The notes: generated by a model from the sequence alone, not told the origin. A stretch of DNA of 64,000 bases from Stenogyne calaminthoides (GCA_037126765.1 JBBCBC010000037.1:11351263-11415262); one strand, 5' to 3'; positions 1 through 11,313 are shown, numbered from the stretch's first letter. A program made the numbers and translations.

Positions 1-58
1 TTTCACACAAGGATAACTCTCCATTCTTCTTCCTTTCTTCTCATTTTGTCTTTATCCC

Positions 59-2877
59 ATGGACTCTGGGGATCGGATCTCCTCGTGGAGTGTGGCCGGG
101 AGCTCTGCTCGATAATGTCTTGCTTAGTCGGGGCACGGGTCGCCGGGGGAGGCCTCTCGATAGACGCGTCTCCTCCACGGCAGCGAAGTTCCCGTGAAAT
201 CCACTTTTAGGTTATGTCTAAATGGCATCGTCTTCGGAAAAGGGTAAGTAAATCGCCTGTGCGGATAGAGAGATCCGCCGAGCCATAAATTGAACTTGTG
301 GAGTTGGCGGGAGACAACGCAAGTGACCCTTCGACTGGGTCCCTCGATTCGGCTGAATTCCACTTTTTGTCGGACGAGGTCGTACCTGAGATACCTAGTT
401 CGGACGACGACGTCGACGAAGTAGATCGGAGATTGAGGTTGCAAGAGTCCGTGCCTCGCGGACCTCGCGATGTGGTTCCGAGGCCGACCCGAGGGCGCGA
501 AGAGAAAGACTTCGCGCCAAGATGTGGATATTTGGGTGGATCGAGGCGAGCTTTTTCTTGTGGAGAGAAAAATTTGAGTTCCCAAATGATGTCCACTTAC
601 TCGGGTCCCGGACACAAAATCGACCATGCCGACCAGGTCCCAGATGGGTGTGTGGCCATGAACTACGACACCATGAAGGCGGATTTTTTTTAAGCTCCCG
701 CAGCCTCGCAGCTATTGCAATTGGTCCAGCTCGACTTCAGACATTCGAATGGATGGAGTACGATCTTCGGGATCTTGTCGTTGTTCGGCCGGATTCAACC
801 CCGAGCTTTCCCTTCGGTTAAGGAGATGAACTCTTTGATCTCGCTCGCCAAATGGGGGAAAGATCCGGGTTACTATTATGTGAAAGCCCGACCTCATATG
901 AAAGTGATCGAGGATCTGTCGAATAAAGTCCAAGACTGGAAAGAGAAATGGTGGATCGTTGGGGGGGCTTGGCAGAGTCCCGTGTTCGACTTGGAGAGTC
1001 TCGTTATCTTGAGATTCCCCGCAATTATGTCACCTTTAAAAGTAAGGCCTTTTTTCAATTCGCCCTTTCCATAGTACTGATTTAACTTTTCTTTTCTCTC
1101 GTAGCTCCGAAGTCTTCCAAAATCTCTGACCTCTCGCGTCCTTTTCTGGCCCGACTGATACAAGTCTGCCTCATCGACCCTGACGAGCGATCTCTTTCAG
1201 AGCTGCAGCGGTTGAAGTGTTGGGAGCTCGCAGGATTGATCGTGCCACCTCTCTCTTCGCTGTCCGCGGATCTTCCTGGTAAGCGAAGTGGGTTTTGATT
1301 CGTTCACTTTTAATAACAAGTTGTAGTTCGCAGTTCTTTGATATCTTCCTTATGTTCCAGTAACCTTCATCGAGCCCATTCGGTTTGTTTTGAAGAGCCA
1401 TGAAGCCGTGGACAATCCCCGAATCTTGAGGAGCTTCGCATGAAAGTCGTCCAGGGCTTTGGAACTCTCAAAAACGAGAAGAAGAAGAAGAAGAGGCAGC
1501 CCGTAAAGACGCTTCTGGTAGCGAGAAAGGCGAGGTCATTTGGAACCTGGAGGACAAAACGTAAACCCATCGCCCGGGCCGAGAAGTCGAACGCCGGCTT
1601 CGACAAATGGCGAAGAACGGAGCTTGCTCCAGCCTTCGCCGATATGATGCGTCTTAATGGCCCCGAGGATAGGATAGCGCTCGGGTTCGGGAACCTTAAC
1701 ACTGCCTTTTGAGCCACGAAGCCGCCGAGATCGTGAGGAGGGGGGACGAGATCTTCGGTTGGAACTCGGTCACCCCAAAGAGGTGATCTCACGAGTCCCG
1801 AAACGTTTACTCGTCTTTTCGTTAGAATTTGTGTGGATACTCATCTACGTGTGGTATTTGTTTATTTTGCGGTACAAGTTGGAGGGCGGGTTCTTCCTAA
1901 CGAATTCACCCAGAACTACTTGTGGTCGCGAACCTCATGGCGGCAATGATGTCCAAATTTCTACCTCCAAATAAGATACCAAAGACTCGCTAAGTCTCGG
2001 ATCAGGACCTCCATGGCGAGGCGAAACCAAAGATTTCTCCGAAAACATGACCTCGGGGTTGCTTTATTTGTGTTGTTCCTCGCTTTTTTGAAAAAAAGTC
2101 GAACAAGACGACAAGGCAAAACTCCAGCGCAGAAAGCCGAGGCGAAGGCGTCTGGACGCGGTCGATTTAGAGGGCAAATGAAAGATCGGGAGTCCGCTAT
2201 CACCGCCAAGGTCGCTTCCGAGGAGAAAATGAAAGAGGTGACCCGAGAGAGGGATGGTATGGAGAAGAAAGTCCAAACGATGTAGAAAGACCTCGATCTC
2301 CGGGCTCAGAAAGAGAGGGCGAACTTGGATAAGATCTCCGAGCTGGAAGATCGGGTCCGGGTTTTGGAAGCAGCCGCCCAGCAAGTCCCTGCTACCATTA
2401 CTCTGGAAAGGAATCATGCCTCGAACATTGTTTACATTCATTCGTATGCCAATGTTGTTGGTACATCCCCGTGATGAGCGACCTCATGGTACCGGATGGC
2501 GATGAAAAGAGGGTCAGTCAACTATATGCGCAATAATCCGGTCCGCGAGATGGAAGATCTTCCGATCAAGGACCTTGCCAGCCTCGGGGTTGACTTCAGT
2601 TTTCTTCCTGCCAGTGCCAATCTTTATGACCCGAACGAGCTGCTCGGGCTTCTGGACCTGGAAGCCAGCGAGGATGGCGGGGCTGGCGACGAGGAGGAGG
2701 TTTTGGAAATGGGGGGTCCTGCTGGCGTCGAGATTCCCAAGGTCGAACAACTTGTGTCGATCAACCCTAATGAGGGGACCTCGGATGCTCCGCCAAGTTG
2801 ATCCCTCGGATGAAGTTTTTCTGCGGCAGTATGCCAAATGCCTTGGCGCTTTTCAGAATCGCCGCCGGGATTTTTAG
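59..2877 (+). pseudogene. Antisense ORF of the Tat element ('putative gypsy-type transposase' family), spliced and decayed
   Basis: On the strand opposite to gag-pol, an ATG at 59 opens a short reading (MDSGDRISS) that soon hits a stop. Acidic residues follow (EFHFLSDEVVPEIPSSDDD near 350-420), then the segment FPSVKEMNSLISLAKWGKDPGYYYVKARP (about 810-900), which I recognise from plant proteins annotated as putative gypsy-type transposase. Intron-like borders (gtaag at 1278; ctctcgtag before 1103) separate an exon reading FLARLIQVCLIDPDERS. A Lys/Glu-rich coiled coil lies at 2130-2400 and an acidic C-terminal part at 2496-2877. Stops and frame changes mean this copy is not translatable. Function in the family is unknown. 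Confidence 0.7.
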
Positions 2878-3115
2878 TCAGGTTGTTCGGTTGCCCTTCG
2901 GGGTGTGTAAATATTTGCCCGAGGGGCGTAGGACTTTGCTGCCTTCGGGCGATGTACTCTTTTCACCTCCTGGCGTTTATTAATGGAATTGTTGTTCTTT
3001 TTCTTTCTATCTTTCTCGCTTCCTGATTTGAATGCTTTTGTGTATCTCGTCTCTTTGAAAACCTAGATAATGAACAATAATGATAAAGGATCTGTCAATT
3101 GATAGCGACCTGACC

Positions 3116-3492
3116 GTCGGCTTAGATAGGGTATGTGACCGAGATCAACTTAGATATGGTATGCGACGTGATTGCCTTCACATATTCTTGGCTTTGTCGA
3201 CTTAGACTGAGTATGCGACCGAGGTCGACTTAGATAGGGTATGCGACGTGATTGCCTTCACATATTCTTGGCTTTGTCGACTTAGACTGGGTATGCGACC
3301 GAGGTCGACTTAGATAGGGTATGCGACGTGATTGCCTTAACATATTCTTGGCTTTGTCGACTTAGACTGGGTATGCGACCGAGGTCGACTTAGATAGGGT
3401 ATGCGATGTGATTGCCTTCACATATTCTTGGCTTTGTCGACTTAGACTGGGTATGCGACCGAGATCGACTTAGATAGGGTATGCGACGTGAT
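3116..3492. repeat. 80-bp tandem repeat array in the 3' region of the Tat element
   Basis: The word catattcttggctttgtcg recurs at 3181, 3261, 3341 and 3421, exactly 80 bp apart, and the flanks extend the array with partial units to about 4.5 copies. Each unit contains two related half-motifs (cttagatagggtatgcgac and cttagactgggtatgcgac). Copies differ by only a few bases. Such arrays between pol and the 3' LTR are known in Tat elements and can seed satellite DNA. Confidence 0.93.
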
Positions 3493-3787
3493 GATTCTTT
3501 CTAAAGACTTTGGACAATCGATTTTCGTCGGGGTGATTCCCCTGGGGGTCACCTTTCTATCCCCCTGTCCCTAGTCTTTAAATTTTTTTTATTTTTTATT
3601 TTATTTGCGAATTTGTTTTGGTCGAACTCGTGAGAGGTCGGGAACCAGCCCCCCAAGTTCACAAATGTAAAAAGTTGCACAAAATAATGATAAGCCTTAG
3701 CTCGTAAAGAATTTCAGACAAGGGTTATTTTATTTATAACTTTGACAAAGCTTACGAAAAACATGATGCATGATTGAAAATAGATAG

Positions 3788-4871
3788 TTACTGGTAGAAC
3801 CTCTTTAGGTAGGTCGCATTCCAAGGGTACATCGCGGGAATGCCCACCATGTTTTCGAGTTCATAAGCCCCATTTGGTAGGCACTTTGCAATTTTCATGG
3901 GGCCTTCCCAGGTCGGGCCAAAAACTCCTTTCTGGACCCCAAGGATATTTCTTAAAACGAGGTCGCCAATTTTGAATCTTTGGATTTTTGCTTTTGAATT
4001 GTAGTATTTCTCCGATTTCTGTTTGTAACTTGCATTTTTCAAGTTGGCCTCCAGTCTTCTTTTTCTTCGGCGAGATCGAGGTTTGTAGATATATCTTTGT
4101 CGTTGTCCTCCGTGATTGTCTGCGACGTTTGATGGCTTCTGACGACAACCTCGGCTGGTATGACTGCCTCCGTCCCGAAAGCCATAGCAAAATGTGTTTC
4201 TCCTGTTGAGTTTCGGGATGTGGTTCTATACGACCATAAGATGCTCGGAAGCTTGAAAGCCCATAATCCCTTTGACTCGATGAGTTGAGTTTTTAGGGTA
4301 TGTTTGATTATCTTGTTCACAGCTTCAACTTGTCCATTGGACTGAGGGTGATAGGGAGTGGAGAACAGCTTCGCAATTTTCCACTTCGCAAAAAAGGACA
4401 TCGATCTCGAAACCGTCGAACTGCTTGCCATTGTCCGTGATGATTGCTTGTGGGAGGCCAAAATGACAAATGATGTTTTCCAAATGAATCGTATGATTTT
4501 CTCTTGGGTGATGGTCGCTAGAGGTTCTGCTTCTGCCCACTTGGTGAAGTAGTCTACCGCGACCACGGCGAATTTTGAATCGCCCGGGCCTTCGGAAAAG
4601 GGGCCAATCGTGTCGATCCCCCACTTCGCGAAAGGCCATGGACTGTAGATCGATGTGAGCTCCTCCGAGCTCGCTTAATTGTTAGGGCGAAAAATTGGCA
4701 TTCTTGGCGCACTTTTGCGTATGCAATTGCATCTTTCCTCAAAGTTAACCAATAATAGCCTTGTCTGATTGTCTTATAGACGAGAGACTGACCTGCGGTG
4801 TGATTTCCACAATCTCCTTCGTGGATCTCTTTCAAGATTACATGGCCTTCGTCCGGGGTGATGCACTTCAA
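3788..4871 (-). pseudogene. Integrase of the Tat element, several frames
   Basis: 4554-4871 has a zinc-binding start (EIHEGDCGNH, later a CxxC-like QECQFFA). 4325-4639 and 4039-4566 carry the DDE core: VDYFTKWAEAEPL with the first Asp, IITDNGKQFDGF with the second (in the neighbouring frame), and HPQSNGQVEAVNKIIK with the catalytic Glu. 3788-4190 gives the C-terminal segment, with KIGDLVLRNI and GPTWEGPMKI. Frames alternate, so the protein cannot be made in one piece. No chromodomain is visible, as expected for Tat. Confidence 0.87.
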
Positions 4872-5229
4872 AAGTGGTAACGAGAAACTCGTTTGTAAAG
4901 TTGTTAGTGGATCATAGTGTACCTCGCTGCTCTTAGTTGTAACCGGCGAGCTGCGACCTTGTCTTTCGGCAGTGTTCCTTTCTCGATGTAGTCTTTGATT
5001 TCGGTCATTTAATTTTCTTTTGGAGCAGCGATCTGATAAACCTCTATTCGCGAGTTTGATGGATTTGCTTGGTTTGTCCAGGTTACTTCTTTTATGTCGA
5101 TGATGATGCGACCTGCTGAGGGGGTGTTGAGTTTAGTAATCGCTATGTTGTCCATATCTGCGGCGCCTTCCGACGTGGCCAAACGAGCCAGAGCATCTAC
5201 CTGTGTGTTTTCTGTGCGAGGTATCAACT

Positions 5230-5673
5230 CTATTTGTACTTCCTCAAACTTTTCAACGAGGCTTTTTGCTATCTGCTAGTACTTCATCATCTGTTCACCT
5301 CGTGCCTCGTACTTTTCTTCGACATCCGCACACGACCGGTTTGAATCGTTGTAAACTTTCAACTTTCAGACAATCGATGGTCATTGCCATTTCTAGGCCA
5401 TTTATCAAGGCTTCATACTCGCCCATTGTTGGTGGCATGAAAATCAAAACTTACGTAGTGGTAAAGGATTGTTGTTCGGGATCGACAGGACCACTCCAAA
5501 TTTCGCTGGGTGCTCGTCGAGTCGTCGCCGATCTGATGTCCAAGGGCGTTGGTCGCTTTTCGTGTGTCTTTTTCCGAAAGGTGAGCTCTGTGAGAAAATC
5601 GGCGAGGACCTGAGCTTTGATCGCAGTTCGGGGTGCGAAGGTGATCCCAAACTGACCTAGTTCGATGGACCAT
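5230..5673 (-). pseudogene. Second, archaeal-like RNase H of the Tat element
   Basis: Frames on the minus strand near 5230-5673 show IELGQFGI and an FDFHATNN motif followed, after a one-base frame change, by EYEALINGLEMAM. The NN-x-EYEAL-x-GL block is characteristic of the extra archaeal-type RNase H found in Tat-lineage gypsy elements. At least one frameshift and one stop interrupt it. Placed between the first RNase H and the integrase, as in the family. Confidence 0.68.
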
Positions 5674-5740
5674 TTTAGTAATCTCCCAGATGTATCAGGT
5701 CAGTGCAATACTTGCCTCAGCGGCATGGTGGTTAAGACTT

Positions 5741-6130
5741 CTATTTGGTGATCGAAGAAATATTGTCGCAGACTTTCTTTGACGCTTCATAATCAAAGTC
5801 GTCGCGAAGCTTCTCGAGTGGCGGATACTTGAGCTCGGCGATCATTCGTGGTCCGGGCCGACGGCGAGTATATAGCAGATGGTAATCGACCTTCCGCCAC
5901 GCATTAACACCGCTACCGAGAGCGGACTCCGAGGCCGCGAGGTATAGAAATAACTTCTCGCCTGGTATTGGTTTAGCCAAGATTTTGGGGTCGGAGAGGT
6001 ACACTTTGAGCTTCAGAAATGCGGCTTGGCATTGCGGAGTCCACGAGAACTTCCCCTTTTTCATGGCTTCGAAAAAAGGCTTGCACTTATCTCCCATTCT
6101 GGATATGAATCGCTGAGAGTCATGAGACAA
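5741..6130 (-). pseudogene. RNase H (first, gypsy-type) of the Tat element
   Basis: The 129-codon frame begins with the RT-RNase H connection (FSWTPQCQAAFLKLKVYLSDP) and continues with LFLYLAASESALGSGV, where the gypsy RNase H has its first catalytic region, then RMIAELKYPPLEKL, matching the usual AE-x-RY-P-x-EK segment. It follows directly on the RT. The usual first Asp is not preserved in the LFLYLA stretch; Tat-lineage elements often have a decayed first RNase H. Confidence 0.72.
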
Positions 6131-6154
6131 CCGTCAACCTTTGGACTTTTTACG

Positions 6155-7189
6155 CTATGTGGCGGGTGGCTTCATGTCCATAATGGCTTTGATTTTTGTT
6201 GGGTTAGCTTCGATACCTCGCTGGCTGATGATGTGGCCCAAAAATTTTCCTGAACCAACTCCGAAACTGCACTTCTTGGGATTTAGGCGCATGTTGTATT
6301 TCCTCAAGATGTCAAAAGTTCGGGTGAGGTGGCACAGATGGTCCTCCTTTTTCACTTTTCACCACAATGTCGTTGATGTATACCTCCATGGCTTTTCCAA
6401 TCTCGTCGGTGAACATTCGATTTACCAAGCGCTGGTAGGTTGCCCCAGCATTTTTTAATCCAAATGGCATCCTCTTCCAACAATACACATTTTTCTCTGT
6501 CAGAAAAGATGTGTGTTGCTGATCATCTTTATCCATGGCGATCTGGTGATATCCGGCTAACGCATCCATGAATGTCATCATCTCATGCCCAGCGGTGCTA
6601 TCTACGAGATGATCGATATGCGGCATTGGAAAGTAATCCTTCGGGCAAGCCTCATTGAGGTCGGTGAAGTAGATACATAGTCGTCAAGAATTGTTTGCTT
6701 TTTTCACTAGCACCGCATTGGCCACCCATTGCGGTTGATCTGCATGCTCGATCAATTTGTTATCAAGTAGCTTTCTTCACCTCGCCGCCAAGGTCACGTA
6801 TTTCTCGGTAATAACTTTCTCCTTTTCTGGGATATTGGCTTCATCGCCGGGTCGATGTTCAGCTTGTGGCACGCGACCTCGGGGTCGATGTCAACCATGT
6901 CCTCATGTGACCATGCGAATACGTCTAGATTCTGCTTGAGGAAATCTATTAATTGATCTCGCAGATCGCTGGGAATTTGCTTCCCGATAGTCACGCTCAG
7001 TTCCGGTTGATCGAGGTCAACGGGGATTGTTTCGAGCTCTTCGATAGGGGTTACTCGCTGCTCATTTATTTCCGTTCTTGGATCAAGTTGGATTCTCATC
7101 GTTCGGAGTTGACCTCCATTTGGCTCGAAACCGGCATGAGGCTCCAACCGTAAATCTCGTAAGGGCTTCTCTTTTATTTGTGATGTCAA
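6155..7189 (-). pseudogene. Reverse transcriptase of the Tat element, active site altered
   Basis: Three minus-strand frames join into one RT domain. 6794-7189 carries the N-terminal segment with FLKQNLDVFAWSHEDM and the start of the fingers. 6312-6626 has MDALAGYHQIAMD, the MPFGLKNAGATYQRLVN block and the catalytic loop. 6155-6355 has the segment ending KCSFGV...FLGHIIS. The catalytic YxDD box reads YIND (codon AAC near 6370), so the first metal-binding Asp of the pair is lost. Together with the frame breaks this marks a dead polymerase. Confidence 0.88.
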
Positions 7190-7639
7190 TTTCCATGGGT
7201 GTTACACTTGCTTCCATTACATTGTCTATCTCCATTTTATCATTTTCTTTTTTTTTTTCGTAGGTGGAGTTAAACTGCATAACTTAGCCCCACCCTGGAT
7301 TTTCTACCAAAATAAAAAGCAGAATTTAAATTGACACAAGTGTAAGTTAAATATTTTCTTGCTTAACCGTCACCCTTGATGGTGCCAATCTTCCCGTCGA
7401 TCCGGAAACTTAATAATAGAAATAGGGCGGCGGCAGCCCCGAACTCATGTTCGAAAAAACCTCCAAGAAAAAGCATTGAAGTTTGACGGGGCATCGATGA
7501 TTACAAAGTCTAGCTGCCTTGTTGCCTTCACTTCGATGTCCAAGGTTGACGTGATCTCTACAGACAGGCGGATCATCCCATAGGCCTCAACAGTGGTTTA
7601 AAACCCCAATCCCGACCTCGCGGGGTTCGATGTAAGAGT

Positions 7640-7780
7640 GGAAATCGCCGAAAGCGTGTCCGGTAGTCTTCTTGAAAATGATGTTGCAGAAAGCCCCATT
7701 ATCGATCATGATGCGATGAACTAGAGCCCCCATTATTTTGGCTGAGATTACGAGCGGATCTTAGTTCGGGAAAACTACCC
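7640..7780 (-). pseudogene. Aspartic protease region of the Tat element
   Basis: Minus-strand translation around 7680-7740 reads HRIMIDNGAFCNIIFKK, which aligns with the active-site segment of Tat-type proteases, where the pattern is usually hydrophobic-D-S/T/G-G. Here the residue after the Asp is Asn (DNG). No long ORF covers the segment, so only this core is supported. The protease would cleave the Gag-Pol polyprotein. Confidence 0.55.
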
Positions 7781-8393
7781 CATCCTTGTCCTCCTCGGTG
7801 AAAGTGAGTTGTTTCTGATTTGGGGCTATGGTGTTGATTGGAAGGCAGCTCAGCACGGTATTATCGAGAGCTCGCATCTCGCCTTTTTGCCCTTTGTTGG
7901 ATAGGGAGGTTTCTTTGGGAGGAATCCCCAAGGTCCCCATGTAGGGCGGATCATGTGGATGACCACATTCTCATACCATTGATCTGTGACCTTGCTTTCC
8001 TTGGTTGGGTGATTTCTGGCGGTGGTCTTTGGTCATGGATTTTCTTTCTTTGCCTTGGTTTAACAAACCTCTCTAATTTCCCTTCTTCGCTGAACTTCAA
8101 GAGCTCCGCTTTGTAGGTCGCGAAAATGCTCGATGGTATGTCGATGGAGTTGTGGTAATCCTAAAACTTCTTGGGTTGAGTTTGGAGGTGTCTGGTACAT
8201 TTCTGGGCGGTGGGATCTTTATGCGCCACGATCGCTGAAAGATCTCGAAATTGCATTCATGGTTAGTTTTTCTAGGAGCTTTACCTCCAGAGTGTTGTCG
8301 ATCGGCTTGAATATTCTTTGGAGCTCGGTAGTTAAATGAACCCGGGTCTTCGAAAGGTTTTTGGACTTTGGATCGGGCTTTTTGACTTCTCCT

Positions 8394-9400
8394 TCACCTT
8401 CCGGCAGTCGTTGTTCGCCCAATCTTGAGGCCAGTATCTCGGCATTGGTGATCATAATTCCGGCCTTGTTCATCATTTTCGAGTTTGCTTCCCTTTTTTA
8501 GCCCATGCATTCCCAGGACCTTGGCTTTATCACCCAAATGGACTCGCGCCATAATGAGTTGGTCAATTCGATCAATATATGCTCGGTCCGACTCGCCATC
8601 GCCGTTCGATAGATGTTCGCCAAACGTTGCTTTGTTCCTCAATGGGTCAACGAGGAGGCAAAGTGAGTGAGGAATAATTGAGCCATCTGGTGAAAAGATT
8701 CTATGGACGTCGGGGGCAAGGTGTTGAACCACCGGTAAGCTTGGTCGCCTAAAGTGAGTGGAAAAAGGCGACATTGGGTAGCATCGGTTGCGCCCATGGA
8801 GTTCATGTAGGATGTGTATTTGCTCACGTGGTTGATCAGATCGGTGCTGCCGTTGTATTGCGTGATGGAACTGACATTGATCTTGATCTGTACGGGGGCG
8901 AGCATGATTGTGGGTGATAATGGCGAAATGGGTATCTTCGTGGTGAGAGGCACTCCCCCCTTGTTTGCCAGCTGTTCTTGGAGATCCTTGATATTCTGAA
9001 GGATGGCGGCCATCTGCGGAGAGTCGTTATGTCCTGTCGGCGGGGTGACGGGGTTCGATGACGTCTGCAAGGTGAAGGGGTTCTTTCCACCCTGCGAGGT
9101 GAAGGGCTTCGTTCGAGCTGATCTTTCACCGACACTCGTTGTTTGGGTCCGCCTTGGGAACCGATCCTGAAAATGATCTCTCCGACTCGGCCTGTTCGCG
9201 CTGGGATGGACTGGGTTGGTCCCGCCGAGGTTCGCGACCTCGGTGTGAGCCATCATTGAAACCCTCTGAGAACAAACGCTTGTGGATGGGATTTGGCCCC
9301 TCGTTAGGGTTACGTCGATAGATTGGAGTATGTTGCGTTTTGCGGGAGTTGACCTCTTGGCTTTCCTCATGGCGAGATCCTCATAAGCGAGGCTCACCAT
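8394..9400 (-). pseudogene. gag of the Tat element, frame-broken
   Basis: The 253-codon frame starting at 9400 ends in a typical plant gypsy gag core: QYNGSTDLINHVSKY, then a Met/Gly-rich helix, CRLFPLTLGDQAYRWFNTLP and FHQMAQLFLTHFASS. This is the retrotransposon gag fold that forms the particle shell. The reading continues in another frame near 8640 (a region rich in basic residues down to about 8394), so the gene is frameshifted. The N-terminal half is Ser/Thr/Arg-rich and low in conservation. A further piece at 8219-8476 probably belongs to the gag C-terminus. Confidence 0.78.
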
Positions 9401-9794
9401 GGAGATTCATCGCGCCTTTGGCCTTCGCCTTTGCTTTGGGCCCGGTTCAGTTATGGCATAGGTCGCCATCATCTCGGGATCTGCCCGGCTTTTCTTGGCG
9501 TAACTCGCGATAACATCGATTTCTTTTCGGTGCGGATCTGTTCGAGCTTTTGAGCAACCCCGGTGGTGGGTCCTCCAAATTTTGCGATTGCTAAAGGCGG
9601 GCCGCTAGCCTTCACTCATGAGAGCGACATGACACCGAAAAGGCTTTTCTCTTGGTGATGAGAGTTGCTTGAAACATGGTTGAGTGGTTTTTTGAGAGAC
9701 TTGGGTGTAGGAGGTGAGTTTGTATCGAAGATTCGTGAGGAATACTCCAATGAGAAAACACTAAGGATTTAGCTCGATATTTCTTAAAGAGTAT

Positions 9795-9810
9795 CCTCCT
9801 TCTAGCGCCA
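9795..9810 (-). other. Primer-binding site of the Tat element
   Basis: On the minus strand, two bases after the LTR end, the sequence TGGCGCTAGAAGGAGG begins with the TGG that pairs with the CCA tail of a priming tRNA. This position relative to the LTR is diagnostic. I do not assign the tRNA species. Confidence 0.75.
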
Positions 9811-9812
9811 AT

Positions 9813-10501
9813 TGTTGTGCACTAAAATATGAGGATTATGGATTAAGATGTGGCTTAGTGATCTTAGTGACACAAACAATAAGTGTGTAAAGTGGATTAT
9901 ATTTATGTTATATGATTGCTTGAGAGAATAAGAGTTTGAGCAATAAATTTGCAAGAGGTTTGGTAGGTATTAATTTCTCCCCCTTTCTTGGTCATAAATG
10001 ACCCATATTTATAAGGTTTGGGAGTGTGGAGCTCACTCTCCCGGATTACATGTACAAGTAGCCGAATTATAGCTCTGTCAAACATTAAATGCTACATGAT
10101 TGATGTGACCCAGGTCGGGGGTCGCTGGGAGGTCGTTCGAGGTATTAAGAGCTCGCGCACCTCGCTGGGACGTCACCCGACGCCAATCCGGAATTGCAGG
10201 GATTTAGCCGTCTAACTACCCCTAGCTACTCATCATTATCGTAATTTCCTGACACATCTCTGATTAAGGTCATTCTTAGGTAAAGTTCCTGGTGCTGCCC
10301 GCCTGCCATGGGTCCCACCTTAATTAATGCTCCGTACTTGTGTCAGTGCGCGACCTGCGAGGTGCATCCAGGTCGCATACTTGTGCTTGGCTTGCCTTTA
10401 TTTCCATCTTCTCGGCGAGGTGTTATACTTATGCAAAATTTGGTCTAGTCCCCTTATAACTTTTCCAGGTCATCCCGACCTCGCGCTGTATGCCCACAAC
10501 A
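9813..10501 (-). repeat. 5' LTR of the Tat element (689 bp)
   Basis: The ends form the inverted heptamer TGTTGTG (9813-9819) and CACAACA (10495-10501), the expected TG...CA LTR termini. Two bases inside its left end lies a primer-binding site, which fixes this as the 5' LTR of a minus-strand element. A TATA-like box is inside. The partner LTR is outside the window, so LTR identity and insertion age cannot be estimated here. The five bases to the right, GGGCC, should be the target-site duplication. Confidence 0.82.
10006..10013 (-). promoter_or_regulatory. TATA-like box in the Tat LTR
   Basis: TATAAATA on the minus strand, roughly 490 bp into the LTR and about 195 bp before its inner end, is well placed to start the element's genomic transcript near the U3/R border. 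Inference from position and motif only. Confidence 0.5.
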
Positions 10502-11313
10502 GGGCCCATTTGGTTGGTATGATTCAGGCCCAATCGGGTGTCTATCTTGGGCAAAATATGTGTTTGGTGGATATGTGTTATTATCATGTAGGCCCAAGAT
10601 TAGGTAAAGGCCCGCCTCTAAAATATTGTTACTCTTCGGTTTATGTGTCTGACCAAATGTGGTAAGTTTAACAATCAGATTTAAACAGTAACACGAGCAA
10701 AATGTGATGTTTCAAAAATATCCCTTCGGTATATAAATCACCTGAGACCGATTTTGGTCATTCTTCTCCCCGATTTTTTGACTTCTTTGCTCTGGCGATT
10801 AGATTAGGGTTTCGTCTGTCGGTTCCGTCCGTCGAAGATCTCCCGGTTGAACAACAACATTGATTTTATTTTTTCGACCTTCTCTTCTCTCTTTGCGTGC
10901 GTTTATGGTTCTACATATTTGTGATTAGGGTTTATGTCGTTAGTACATGAAAAAAAACGTGGTGGTTTGAATCATCACCGGTGAGATATCGTCGGAGTTG
11001 TGGTTCTAGAAGGGCCGGTGAGATTTCATCGGAATCTCGGTAGAGTCGTGGCCGAACGAGATGCAGTTATGGGATTTCGATTTGGGTATGTGAATTGTGA
11101 TGCCCAAATTCAATAATTTAGCAGGACGATGTGGTAATAATTTAGTTGTTTGAAGGGCAAATCTGTCATTTAAGCATCCATTATCTAATTAATAATAAGG
11201 TGTACAAAACTGTACCAAACACCCATGTAGTAATCTGAACAGGGCCGATTGTAAGCCTGATTTGCAAACGGCCCAATCGGGTAGATTGCTTCCCATACCA
11301 ACCAAATGGGGCC
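10502..11313. mobile_element. Non-autonomous PIF/Harbinger-type element (812 bp)
   Basis: Terminal inverted repeats of about 20 bp: GGGCCCATTTGGTTGGTATG at 10502 and, on the other strand from 11313, GGCCCCATTTGGTTGGTATG (one mismatch). The GGSCC-x-TTTGGTT start is typical of PIF/Harbinger/Tourist elements. No transposase is present. A TATA-containing, 5'-UTR-like block (10720-10930) resembles blocks in the other two Harbinger elements of this window. The left end touches the LTR of the Tat element, so its own TSD is split off. The three bases after the right end are TAT rather than a clean TWA. Confidence 0.72.

Larger units (their letters stand above)
1..10501 (-). mobile_element. Ty3/gypsy LTR retrotransposon, Tat lineage, truncated by the window edge
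   Basis: Reading on the minus strand from 10501 leftwards, the order is LTR, primer-binding site, gag, protease, reverse transcriptase, RNase H, a second RNase H-like region, integrase, a tandem-repeat spacer and an opposite-strand ORF. The second (archaeal-type) RNase H, the antisense ORF after pol and tandem repeats in the 3' untranslated part are known hallmarks of the plant Tat lineage (Retand/Ogre relatives). The 3' LTR is not in the window, so the full element exceeds 10.5 kb. Coding regions are split by stops and frameshifts and the RT active site is changed, so this copy cannot be autonomous. Confidence 0.9.

Noticed and set aside
3116..3492. CRISPR-like repeat array
   Set aside because: Units are contiguous 80-bp tandem copies without variable spacers, in a plant retrotransposon.
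10327..10665. 112-codon plus-strand ORF across the LTR border
   Set aside because: It spans the junction of an LTR and a Harbinger end, so it cannot be a conserved gene.
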